The translations under genes and the position numbers were made by a program. Of a DNA stretch of 64,000 bases, positions 1 through 7,771 are shown piece by piece. The stretch is taken from the NCBI RefSeq assembly GCF_051131705.1, contig NZ_CP180316.1:3534001-3598000 (forward strand). The letters are read 5' to 3'. The notes under the pieces were generated by a model. The model did not search any database, was not told the DNA's origin, and saw only the letters and a list, made by a program, of their open reading frames with translations. Each line of letters opens with the position of its first letter. The first letter of the stretch is position 1. Source of the DNA: Arthrobacter_M sp030063245. Its GTDB lineage: Bacteria; Actinomycetota; Actinomycetes; Actinomycetales; Micrococcaceae.

Positions 1-102
1 CTTCGTGGTTCCGCTCTCGGGTTCCGTAACATCACCAATTACATCGCCAGATCGCTGCTGGAATCCGGCGGATTCAGACCCCGACTACACTCTCAATTCT
101 GA
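1..102 (+). CDS. ISL3-family transposase, C-terminal 33 residues (cut by window edge)
   Basis: The reading frame that is open from base 1 encodes the last 33 residues of a transposase and stops at 100-102. It matches the C-terminus of the complete ISL3 transposase at 387-1703 with only about four substitutions (Leu/Val to Ile, Lys to Arg, Pro to Ser), so it is a related but not identical copy. The rest of the gene lies outside the window. The element's right terminal repeat follows at once. Confidence 0.85.
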   Translation, partial: LRGSALGFRNITNYIARSLLESGGFRPRLHSQF

Positions 103-108
103 AGAGCC
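1..108 (+). mobile_element. Right end of an ISL3-family insertion sequence
   Basis: The transposase stop is followed within a few bases by the terminal repeat ending TCTGAAGAGCC at 108. The same repeat ends the neighbouring complete ISL3 copy at 1829. Base 109 onward is the truncated TetR-type regulator gene, so this element supplies the 3' breakpoint of that gene. Its other end and its target duplication are outside the window. Confidence 0.8.
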
Positions 109-379
109 GTATTTCCCAGCTCCAATTCATAGGCGGAATAAATTTCGCGGCCAGCGGGCTGACATCGGAATTGCGTGTTGCCCGCAGAATGAGTTCCATC
201 TGAGCAAGCATGTTTGTGGGATCTTCCTCCAGCGAGCGCCAGGAGCCTTCGGCTACTTGTTCCACAGCCTTACGAAGACCCAAATGGACCGGGATGTCGC
301 TGGAAAAGCGGCTCATGTGAATAAACCAAGCCTCGGCGGCCGCGTCCATGAGCTCGTCGTTATTGCCAAAGCAATAATA

Positions 380-1829
380 TGGCTCTTCAGAATTGAGGGT
401 GTAATTTCGGTCTGAATCCGCCGGATTCCAGCAGTGATCTTGCGACGTAGTTGGTGAGGTTGCGGAAGCCAAGAGCGGATCCGCGTAGGTGTTCGAGCCG
501 GCCATTGATGGCTTCAGTTGGCCCGTTGGAGGTCCCTGGTCGGTCGAAGTATGCCAACACGTCTGCTGCCCGGCGATTGAGGGTCCGCCCGAGTGTTCTG
601 AGCTCGGTGAGTGCGCTGGGAACTCCGGTGCTGACGGATTTGATCACGGCTTGCATCAACTCCCGCCCTTTGGGCCGGTCTGGTTCCCGGTAGGCGGCAA
701 CCATGCGTTGGTAGATGCCCCAGCTCGCTTCAACTTCTACATGCGTATCCGTAGAGAACAGGGTTTCAAGGCGTTGGCGTTGCTTGTCCGTGAGCAGATC
801 CGCCCCGGTATGAAGCGTCAGCCTAGCCGAATAGAGCGGGTCGCCGGCCCGTCCACGGTGCCCGCAGCTCTGCTGCTGGACGCGCCGGCGGCAGCTATCC
901 AAAGCCTCCCCAGCCAGACGGACGACATGGAATGGATCCATGACCGGAACAGCGTCGGGGAGCTCTTCGGCCACTGCGCTCTTGAACCCGGAGAACCCGT
1001 CCATGGCAACGACCTCGATCCCTTGCCGCCACGGTTGTGGGCGTGCTTTTAGCCAGGTGGCGAAGACTTGTTTTGAGCGGCCTTCGACCATGTCCAGCAG
1101 GCGGGAAGGGCCCGTGCCATCACGGATCGGTGTGAGGTCAATGATGACGGTGACGTACTTGTCTCCGCGGCGGGTGTGTCGCCAAACATGCTCATCGACA
1201 CCAATGACCTTGACCGCGTCGAACCGGTGCCGGTCATCAATCAACACACGCTTGCCTTCGGCCAGGACGGCCTTGTTCGCGGTATTCCAGCTCACGCCCA
1301 GGCCTTCGGCAACGCGGGCGACAGTGAGGTGTTGGCACACGATTCCTTCCAGCGCCCACCGCAGCCCGCGGCGGGAGAGTTTCGCCCGCGGTTCGGCGGC
1401 CTTGGACGTGTCTTGCCGCCATACTTTCCCACACCCGGAGCATTTGTACCTGCGCACTCTCAGCAGCAGTGTGGTTGGGCGCCAACCGAAGGGTTCATGG
1501 CCCAGCCGACGAGTCACCGTGTCCCGAGGGATGCCTTGACTCCCGCAGTTCCGGCACCAGTCATCCGGATCAACAACACGGCAGGCCAGGACGGCCTGAT
1601 CGCGGCTCAGGTACTGCCCCGTGGCCTCGAGTCCGAGCTCATCGAGGCGGCAGAATGTGGTCAGGTCAGGGCTATGGAAGGTAGCGTGGAACACGAGGGC
1701 CAAGAGGCAAGAGGAATCACGATCTAGACAATCCGATTCTCTCCCAAGGCCCTCACCTCAACCGAAACAACCTCCCGCCCCGGACTCCTCACGTGGCAAC
1801 GCTGACTACACTCTCAATTCTGAAGAGCC
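380..1829 (-). mobile_element. Complete ISL3-family insertion sequence (1450 bp)
   Basis: The left end GGCTCTTCAGAATTGAG at 380 and the right end CTCAATTCTGAAGAGCC at 1829 are inverted repeats. The element is flanked by the direct repeat AATAATAT (372-379 and 1830-1837), an 8-bp target duplication as expected for ISL3. It encodes one transposase on the minus strand. The intact duplication and matching ends suggest a fairly recent insertion. Confidence 0.93.
387..1703 (-). CDS. ISL3-family transposase
   Basis: This 438-residue DDE transposase moves the surrounding ISL3 element. The N-terminus has two CxxC pairs forming a zinc ribbon (CRNCG about residue 50, CSGCG about 88), followed by a helix-turn-helix near 130-150. 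Catalytic positions fit D in GVDEH (about 170), D in AMDGFSG (about 235) and E in NGPTEAING (about 395). The length is normal for the family. The predicted start is a TTG without a clear ribosome binding site; a GTG three codons downstream is an alternative. It appears intact. Confidence 0.93.
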   Translation of the reverse strand: MALVFHATFHSPDLTTFCRLDELGLEATGQYLSRDQAVLACRVVDPDDWCRNCGSQGIPRDTVTRRLGHEPFGWRPTTLLLRVRRYKCSGCGKVWRQDTSKAAEPRAKLSRRGLRWALEGIVCQHLTVARVAEGLGVSWNTANKAVLAEGKRVLIDDRHRFDAVKVIGVDEHVWRHTRRGDKYVTVIIDLTPIRDGTGPSRLLDMVEGRSKQVFATWLKARPQPWRQGIEVVAMDGFSGFKSAVAEELPDAVPVMDPFHVVRLAGEALDSCRRRVQQQSCGHRGRAGDPLYSARLTLHTGADLLTDKQRQRLETLFSTDTHVEVEASWGIYQRMVAAYREPDRPKGRELMQAVIKSVSTGVPSALTELRTLGRTLNRRAADVLAYFDRPGTSNGPTEAINGRLEHLRGSALGFRNLTNYVARSLLESGGFRPKLHPQF

Positions 1830-2013
1830 AATAATATGCCGTAGCCAAGGGCGCATTGGCCTCTTTGGCTATGGCCCGGATGGTCACTGCCTGAACACCC
1901 TCACGACGCATCAGTTCAACCGTCGCTGCAATTAACTGTTCACTTCGGTCTTCTGCGGCTACCCGCATGGCTCACTCTATAGTCACTTGGTTTCGGCCCG
2001 ACAGGGGCACTTC

Positions 2014-2024
2014 CTTACAGTAAG
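2014..2024. promoter_or_regulatory. Inverted repeat, possible TetR operator
   Basis: CTTAC-A-GTAAG is a perfect 5-bp inverted repeat around one base. It lies 46 bp upstream of the broken TetR gene, between it and the rightward gene at 2144. TetR-family proteins usually bind such repeats in divergent promoters. The assignment rests on position and symmetry only. Confidence 0.35.
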
Positions 2025-2072
2025 ACTCTTGCTTGCGCCATGGAAAAGCTTTAACATCTTCATCATGAACGG

Positions 2073-2103
2073 TTGACCTAAACGCCTGTTCATGTAAGGA
2101 TAT
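2073..2103 (+). promoter_or_regulatory. Possible sigma-70-type promoter for the 2144 gene
   Basis: TTGACC at 2073-2078 resembles a -35 element. AT-rich sequence beginning TAAGGATAT at 2095, 16 bp downstream, could hold a -10. It precedes the ribosome binding site of the small gene at 2144. The -10 match is weak. Confidence 0.3.
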
Positions 2104-2143
2104 TCACAATATCGTGACACACATCACAAGGAAGCTGTTTATC

Positions 2144-2359
2144 ATGCGTAGTCAGACCATCGAGCCTTTGGAAGTCCTCCTCACCACGCCCGGTCAACGT
2201 TACGAGTTGCTCGACGATGCAGAGGCCAAGCTCCGGCAGGTAGCGATGGCCCACCGGTGTGCCGGCATCCTGGTCACCCGCCATGATCCATCCCGGTACT
2301 CGCTCGCACTCAGCGACACGGTTCCCTTTGGGGAGACCTGGGAGCAGACACTCTCGTAA
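2144..2359 (+). CDS. Small hypothetical protein (71 aa)
   Basis: The ATG at 2144 is preceded by AAGGAAG nine bases upstream, which favours it over an in-frame GTG at 2114. The product is a soluble, acidic 71-residue protein with no signal peptide or membrane segment. It resembles small conserved proteins found next to plasmid or mobile-element protease-like genes in Arthrobacter relatives, but I cannot name a family. The damaged HExxH gene lies directly downstream. Function unknown. Confidence 0.55.
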   Translation: MRSQTIEPLEVLLTTPGQRYELLDDAEAKLRQVAMAHRCAGILVTRHDPSRYSLALSDTVPFGETWEQTLS

Positions 2360-2394
2360 CCGTCGGTGGACGGCCGCACTGCCGGGCCGTCACC

Positions 2395-2700
2395 GTGGAT
2401 CACTTCCGTTTGGTCTCATTGGCCAACGACATGCTCACCGCAGGTCCGCCAGCGGGTCTCCCGGGAGCAAAACGGGGGCCGCGGCCTGAAGACGGACAAA
2501 GCCTGAGCCCACGGGCAGTTGCTGCTGCGCGGTTACGGCATCCTCTTGCGAAGCAATGGACGGACTGTGGCTCGTCATGCGGGGCCGGGACCTGATCCTG
2601 CACGCACCCGCCCGCTCCCCCTTGCACCGCCAGCAAATCATCCTGCACGAATTTAGCCACATGATCCTCCATCACGACGACGCGACGGTTCCCGATGGTT
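2395..2700 (+). pseudogene. Remnant of a HExxH metalloprotease-like (ImmA/IrrE-type) gene
   Basis: The frame from about 2556 encodes a stretch ending LHRQQIILHEFSHMILHH. The HEFSH zinc-binding motif and its hydrophobic surroundings are typical of ImmA/IrrE-type peptidases that accompany small regulators on actinobacterial mobile elements. The upstream part (from about 2395) is in another frame, and the downstream part runs at about 2690 into the end of the DUF4913 gene on the other strand. It is therefore a frameshifted and truncated fragment. The family call rests on one motif. Confidence 0.5.
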
Positions 2701-3114
2701 CCCGGTGGGCCTGTAGGCCCACGCAGCCTGCCGTGCGGTGTGTTCGCGCATTCGCTCGATGCTCGAGGTCAGCCGTTCGTGGAATGTGATGGGACCGAAT
2801 CCGCCGTCGTCCTCTGTGTACGAAGCCTGTTCCGCGCGCTGCAGGCCGTAGAGCTCGGCGACCATGTCGCTGTGTTTCCACCAGCAGTCCGGCACCACGG
2901 AGGTTGGCAGATGGTAAGTATCCACCAGCCACTGCACCCACTGTCCAAGGTGTTTCCAAACCGCCTCCGCGGTGCGAGGATCCATGTCGCGCCATCGGTA
3001 TGTCATCGGAACCCGTTTGGAGCGTTTGCTCTCGGTCGAGCCGAACAGCATGGCGGCAAACTCGTCTTCGGCGCCTCCGCCGACGGTGTATTCGAAGGAC
3101 TCTTCCTCATCCAT
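2653..3114 (-). CDS. DUF4913-like plasmid-associated protein
   Basis: This 153-residue protein has the pattern W-x-x-L-x-x-W-V-x-W-L-x-x-x-Y followed by CWWKHSDMVAELYGL, as in DUF4913 proteins encoded beside conjugation genes on actinobacterial plasmids. The start ATG lies 9 bp after the coupling-protein remnant, so the two were probably one operon. Its last 20 or so residues cross into the metalloprotease remnant and may not be native, so the true C-terminus may be lost. Biochemical role unknown. Confidence 0.6.
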   Translation of the reverse strand: MDEEESFEYTVGGGAEDEFAAMLFGSTESKRSKRVPMTYRWRDMDPRTAEAVWKHLGQWVQWLVDTYHLPTSVVPDCWWKHSDMVAELYGLQRAEQASYTEDDGGFGPITFHERLTSSIERMREHTARQAAWAYRPTGNHREPSRRRDGGSCG

Positions 3115-3123
3115 GGTGTTTTC

Positions 3124-4316
3124 CTATTCGTCTGCCGGTGCGGCGTTCTCGCTGGTCTCTTGGCGCCGGCGGTGGCCTGCGGCGAGTTCGAGTTCGGTTT
3201 CGTTTTTGGACACACCGAGCTGCGTGGCGTCTTTGCGTTTGTGCCATTCGCGCAGGTCCAACAGAATGGGGCGGGTTCGCCTGCCCAGCATGATCGCTGT
3301 TCCGACGGGAAGTCGGCGGATCTCGTGCAATGGGATGACCGGGGCTTCCCGGATCTGTTCGCCATCCTGGCGCCCCTGAGCGGACCATGACCGGGTATTG
3401 ACGGTGGTGCTCCGTTCACCGATGAGCCCGTCCAGGGCCCGCAGGTCGCGTTCGTCCGATCCACCACCAAAGATCACTTTGATGATGGCGGCGTCCCAGA
3501 TGGTGGCCGCCTCGTCTATGGACCAGCCGGACCGTGCCTGGGACAGGGATTGGAGCACGACCATCGTGGAGATGCCGATGCCGCCGCCGTCGAGAGCGCC
3601 ACAGGGAGTCCGGGCCATGGTGAAAGGTTCGCAATCTCGTCCAGGATCAGCGACAGCGGCGGATCCAGCCGTCCCCCCAGGGCAATAAACGCCATCTCCC
3701 GCGCCGCGTAATCGATGTCCTCGATCAGCGCCGACAGGTACGGTCCGGCTGAGGCGGCCCCGGATTTTGTGCCAATCAGGTAGAGCGTGCCGCGCTGACG
3801 GATGAAATCCTTGGGATCAAATTGTTCTGCCTCACCGTGCGGGTCAAGTGCCGACAGAACTTTTGGAGATGATAGAGGCGCGACGGCGGCCGTGACGCCG
3901 ATCCACGAGTTTGAGGTGTTGCGGGGTCATCTTCAATGATTCCCATCAGATCGGCCTGCCAGCCAAGCGCGGCTTCCGGCTGGCCCAGAATCTCCAGCGC
4001 CGAAACGCCCTCACCCTGTCCCCGGACAGCGCCGCCGCATGCAGCAGGCATTGCAGCACAATGACGGATCGCTTCTGCCACGCGGCATTCTCGTCTTTGA
4101 CTTCGGTGTCCATCTCGGGGTCCTTGCAACCGCGGACCGGCGACCACCGCAGCGTCGTCGGCAATCCCGACGTGCCCTGTGGATCGAACACCGTCACTGG
4201 CCGGCCGCCGGAGGCCCGGGCGCGCATCGTCACCACCAGGTTGTCGGCACGGGTCGACGTCGTCACAACGGCTCCGGGTGCATCGAGAATGGCGTTGATG
4301 AGTCTTCGCCGCCACG
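3124..4316 (-). pseudogene. Type IV coupling protein (TraG/TraD/VirD4-like, TraM recognition domain), decayed
   Basis: Frames read in turn along the minus strand give parts of a DNA-transfer ATPase. First comes ILDAPGAVVTTSTRADN, then VFDPQGTSGLPTTLRWSPV, then a stretch with ALGWQADLMGIIEDDP, and finally a 164-residue open frame with STMVVLQSLSQARSGW, which is characteristic of the TraG/TraD C-terminal domain. At least two frameshifts (about 4020 and between 3620 and 3900) separate these parts, and the N-terminus with Walker A is missing beyond about 4310. Intact homologues pump plasmid DNA through a type IV channel. This copy cannot. Confidence 0.75.
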
Positions 4317-4703
4317 GCCTGGCACTGGATCGACCCAGCGCTGCGCTACCAGCGAGCCTACGAGCTCCTGCGACCCCGCGGCCACCTCGCCTTCTGGAGT
4401 GCCACCCATGTCATTCCCGAAGGCGGAGACCCCGTTCTTCTTCGAGATCCAGGAAGTCTACGAGGAGATCGGCGAGGGATGCCCGCGCGCGAAACCTGGC
4501 TGCGGCCTGGCGACATCCCCCACAGCCGCGCCGAGAGCGACCGAAGCGGTCTCTTCGAGGACGTGGTCGTTCGCCACTTCGATTGGGACGTCAGCTACGA
4601 CGCCGAGGAGTACCTCCAGCTGCTCGACACGTTTTCCGGCCACATCGCCATGCAAGAATGGCAGCGCAGACTGAGTGCCCGCACCGCTGAGCGGACACCA
4701 TGA
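4317..4703 (+). pseudogene. SAM-dependent methyltransferase, C-terminal remnant
   Basis: The translation begins mid-protein with AWHWIDPALRYQRAYELL and continues RPRGHLAFWSATHV, which is the later part of a class I methyltransferase fold. The frame shifts near 4433 (then FFFEIQEVYEEIGEG) and again near 4479 (then ARETWLRPGDIPHS) before a stop at 4701-4703. The SAM-binding N-terminus is absent. The left boundary coincides with the break in the coupling-protein gene, so a deletion or recombination joined the two. Confidence 0.65.
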
Positions 4704-4782
4704 CGTCGCCGGGTGTGATCCTGACGACCCGTGGTCCGGTTAGGTACCACAGACCCCCTGCAGCGGATCTTGGTCCCTAGGA

Positions 4783-5360
4783 CTACAGGTGTCCGGTGAG
4801 TGCGGAAGGTGTCCATACGGGCCACACCGGATCACCAATGAGACGCCCGCTTTCGTAGTTGGCAAGGGGCAGGAACGGCGTGGGCGCGCGGCTGTTGTCG
4901 TAGAAGATGCAGCGGTCAGCGAGGTCGCGTGCTTCCGCGACCAGGTCCCAGAGGCGCCGATAGCGTTCCCGCACCTTGGTTTCGGGAACTGTATGTCCGC
5001 CCTGTGCTGCCCGGTATTTCACTCGCAGGACAGTGACTTCCTCTGGGACGAGCATTACGTGCAGGGTGACAAGGTAGCCGGCAAAGGTGCCTTCTTTTAT
5101 GGCTCAACTTTGCTGGGATGGCTGAATACGGTCTCGGTGATGAAGGAACGCCGGTGGTTTAGCGCGTCGTCACGTGCCGCCATTGCAGCAGCGGAAGCAT
5201 CTTAAGCATGCTCGGCCTCATGGCCGGGCCAGCGCAGCGCTGCGATCTCATCTGCATTGATAAACGGAGGGTGCGTAACTGGTTGCAATACAGCGTGCAC
5301 GAACGTGGTCTTACCTGCGCCGTTTGGTCCCGCAAGGACATGAAGGACGGGTGAACTCAC
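4783..5360 (-). pseudogene. Zeta-toxin-like kinase, inactivated
   Basis: The gene starts with a GTG at 5358-5360 that overlaps the antitoxin stop by four bases (GTGA). The N-terminus has a clear P-loop, AGPNGAGKTT, followed by NADEIAALRWPG, as in zeta-like toxins. In frame there is a TAA at 5202-5204 where family members usually have Tyr. A frameshift near 5105 then separates TETVFSHPSKVE from the intact tail YLVTLHVMLVPEEVTVLRV. Two independent lesions make it a pseudogene. Active relatives phosphorylate cell-wall precursors or other small molecules. Confidence 0.82.
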
Positions 5361-5719
5361 GCTGGATTGGCGCTGGGGTTGCGAACAACTGCATGGCCCT
5401 GCTTATCCGCTTCTGCCCAGGGCCGACCGGCTTCTTGCAAGCGGTCTTTCAAACTCAGTCCCGCGATCTTTGCCGAGATCTGCTCATCCCACGCCACCCG
5501 GACCATGGCCTGCGCGGCATCCGGAAGACTGTCATAAGACGACTGTGCCGTCAGAACTTTGTTGATCGCTCCGTGCGTGATTATCGGCGACGCTTCCAGT
5601 TCGCGGCCATTGCGAGCCCAGTGATCCAACTGCTGCGCAGCACTGCGGCTTTGAATCTCGCCGGCGACCTTCGCGGCCCCGAAAAGTTCCCCATCAATGC
5701 GAGTTGGCATCGTCTTCAT
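5357..5719 (-). CDS. ParD-like antitoxin of a type II toxin-antitoxin pair
   Basis: This 120-residue protein begins MKTMPTRIDGELFGAAK and contains RSAAQQLDHWARNGRELEAS, the signature of ParD-like antitoxins paired with zeta-type toxins in actinobacteria. The reading frame is complete and its TGA overlaps the toxin's GTG, indicating translational coupling. An inverted repeat ten bases upstream of the start may be its own operator. The antitoxin survives although its toxin is broken, as expected because a lone antitoxin is harmless. Confidence 0.8.
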   Translation of the reverse strand: MKTMPTRIDGELFGAAKVAGEIQSRSAAQQLDHWARNGRELEASPIITHGAINKVLTAQSSYDSLPDAAQAMVRVAWDEQISAKIAGLSLKDRLQEAGRPWAEADKQGHAVVRNPSANPA

Positions 5720-5728
5720 AATTAGACC

Positions 5729-5743
5729 GTAGCATCCCGCTAC
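5729..5743. promoter_or_regulatory. Inverted repeat upstream of the antitoxin gene (possible autoregulatory operator)
   Basis: GTAGC-ATCCC-GCTAC is a perfect 5-bp inverted repeat with a 5-bp spacer, centred about 17 bp upstream of the antitoxin ATG. Type II antitoxins commonly bind such repeats in their own promoters. The function is inferred from position. Confidence 0.45.
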
Positions 5744-5871
5744 ACTTGGCACCATGGCCGTGAGCGGAAGTAATTCATTTGCCGCCGCAACCGTATGCGG
5801 GACCTCTAACGGCACGGATCACTATCCCGGAGGTGGATCGTTGGCCCCGGGCGACCACCGTAGGTGGAGCG

Positions 5872-6200
5872 TCAGTCGGCGACCATCTCGTCGTCGCTAA
5901 GCCAGCTAACGGCACAGTTCTGAAGATCCGGGCTCCGTGCCGCTTCGAGATGATCTACGCCATCGCCGACGGTGATCCGTATGGCATCCGCTGCCTTGGG
6001 GAAAATGGTGCCCAACGCTTCACGAAACCGGGCAGCTCCGGTCGGCGGAACATGCGTGTCGGCTGCCCAAGCTCGAAACTGATCGCAGTCGGGTCCAGTC
6101 CGGCGTAGCAACGATCGCGGCGACTCTTGTGACTCGTATATCAGCTCCGGCTAGGGCGACAGCGATATCACCACCCATAGACACCCCCGGCCACGTAGTG
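5872..6200 (-). pseudogene. Alpha/beta hydrolase remnant
   Basis: On the minus strand, sequence ending near 6190 encodes GVSMGGDIAVALAGADI, which contains the G-x-S-x-G nucleophile elbow of alpha/beta hydrolases, followed by RVAAIVATPDWT. After a frameshift near 6100 the open frame 5872-6111 gives a C-terminal part with GDGVDHLEA, which could carry the catalytic His, and a normal-looking end (AVSWLSDDE). The N-terminal third is missing. Substrate unknown. Confidence 0.5.
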
Positions 6201-6302
6201 ATTGCTCAAAGCATGCCGCGGCGCAGCTCGGCATTCGGGAACGGCCATTACGGAAAAGCACTACATCACGAAAGCAACGGAATCTCCTGACCTCACCGCC
6301 GC

Positions 6303-6850
6303 AGTGGAGCAATTTGACAGTCAAGAACCTTACAACGGTTCAAAAAACGTCTGCACTTGGATGACTTGAACCAGCAGTACATGTTGCGCGTGGGGACACC
6401 GAAGCTGCCCCGTCCTTTGCGTCAATACGAGGACGCAACCGACGACCAGTTGGAGGTGGAGACGCTGCCGCTGCTGGGCGACCAAGGCGACGGCATGAGG
6501 AGCCTCATTAACGTTCTCATCCCTTTGCTGACCGCTACCTATCCCATTCTGATTGTCGATGAACCGGAGGCATTCCTTCACCCCCTCAGGCCTTCGCACT
6601 GGGCCAGGAGCTGGGGAGGATTGCCAGCGCCAAGGACATACAGGTCGTAGTAGCGACTCACGACAGAAACATCCTCGCTGGCCTAGTCAACGCGGACGCC
6701 CCCTATCGGTGGTGCGTCTAGTTCGCGAGCACGACGACAATACAAAGGCCTACCAGCTCAGGTCGGAGGCCTTGCGAGGCATCATGAAGGACCCCGTTCT
6801 AAAGTACAGCCACGTCCTCGACGGACTGTTCCACGAAGTGGCGATCCTTG
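6303..6850 (+). pseudogene. AAA-type ATPase remnant (OLD/ABC-like C-terminal half)
   Basis: The open frame from about 6357 ends in YPILIVDEPEAFLHP, a Walker B followed by the D-loop pattern of OLD-like and ABC-like ATPases. After a frameshift near 6590 the continuation reads GQELGRIASAKDIQVVVATHDRN, with the switch His in ATHD, and after another near 6705 VRLVREHDDNTKAYQL. The Walker A half is missing and the end runs into the mercuric reductase remnant. Intact relatives act in DNA metabolism or phage defence, but this fragment cannot be assigned further. Confidence 0.65.
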
Positions 6851-7425
6851 CCGAGCTTGGAGATATCTGTGGTGTATGACTGCGCTGCGATCTTGAGGCC
6901 TTCGGCCATGGTCAGATAGGGGCTCCACAGCCCGGCGAGCTGGTCCACGGTCATGCCGGCTGCCAGGATGTAGACGCCGGCGGCGGCCTGTTCCCCGGCG
7001 TCCTGGGCGACGGCGGTGATGCCGAGGATGCGCCGGGTGTCGGCGGTGGCGACGATATTGATGAACCCGCGGGTATCCCTGTTCACCAATGCGCGGGGTA
7101 CGTACTCCAGAGGCAGGACCCGGCACTCGCACCGAATGCCGGCTTCGTTGGCTTGGCGGTCGGTCATGCCGACGGCGGCCAGGGCGGGGCTGGTGAAGGT
7201 AACCCGGGGCAGGTGCCGGTAGTCGACGTCGCGGCCTGCATGGTTGAACGCGTTCTCAACGGCGCGGGTGCCGTGGGCGGCGGCGACGTAGACGAATTCG
7301 TGGTGTCCGGTCACGTCTCCGGCTACCCAGATCCGTTTGTTGGTGCTGTTCAGCTGCGGGTTGACTAGGATTTCGCCACGGGGTCCGGTCTTGACGTCGA
7401 CGGCGGACAGGTTCAGGCTCCGGGC
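6850..7425 (-). pseudogene. Mercuric reductase (MerA) remnant lacking both catalytic ends
   Basis: The frame encodes the NAD/FAD-domain end (NKRIWVAGDVTGHHEFVYVA) and the dimerisation domain of a mercuric-reductase-type flavoprotein, up to LAGLWSPYLTMAEGLK and SYTTDISKL. MerA normally ends a few residues later with a Cys-Cys pair that hands Hg(II) to the active site. Here the match stops at SKL and foreign sequence follows. The N-terminal half, with the redox-active CxxxxC, is missing upstream of about 7425. It is a clear dead fragment and points to a former mercury-resistance locus. Confidence 0.8.
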
Positions 7426-7429
7426 AACC

Positions 7430-7770
7430 GTCGCCGCGGTCCGTGAGACTGCCGTAGCAGGGGACCCGGCAAGCTGCGATCCCGGACGCATCTGCAGCTA
7501 CCTCTAAATCCGGTCGCAGCCCAATGCCCACCTGGTCGGCTGGATTCCGAAAGAGCTGTATTCCGAACGACACACGGAACGCATTGTGCATGGCGCCGCC
7601 GGCGGAACACATAACAGGCTCGAGGCCCGGGACCAGGCCCTCATTCTCAGCCGGGCTCCGGTCGGGCCGGCGGGCTGTGGGCAATGCGCTGGATTCCGAC
7701 TGGTCGAACACTCCGGCGCCCCGAGGGGACGTCCCGAGGATCTTTGGCCCGGCGGCGGGGTTCCGGACGG
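7430..7770. other. No recognisable gene
   Basis: This stretch separates the mercuric reductase fragment from the ABC operon. Open frames exist on both strands but none shows a recognisable domain, and none has a good ribosome binding site. A minus-strand piece (MHNAFRVSFGIQLFRNPAD) could be another gene fragment of unknown type. Confidence 0.5.
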
Positions 7771-7771
7771 G

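Larger units (their letters stand above)
109..1968 (-). pseudogene. TetR-family transcriptional regulator, split by ISL3 and truncated
   Basis: If 380-1829 and one copy of the 8-bp duplication are removed, 1968-1838 joins 371-109 in one uninterrupted frame. It starts at the ATG complementary to 1966-1968. The N-terminus (MRVAAEDRSEQLIAATVEL, then VQAVTIRAIAKEANAPLATAYY) is a typical TetR helix-turn-helix, and the join at YYCFGNNDEL falls where TetR proteins carry their conserved Y-x-F-G-x-K/N element. The ligand-binding part continues to about residue 134 and is then cut by the ISL3 end at 108. Both losses make it non-functional. Its former target genes cannot be identified here. Confidence 0.85.
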
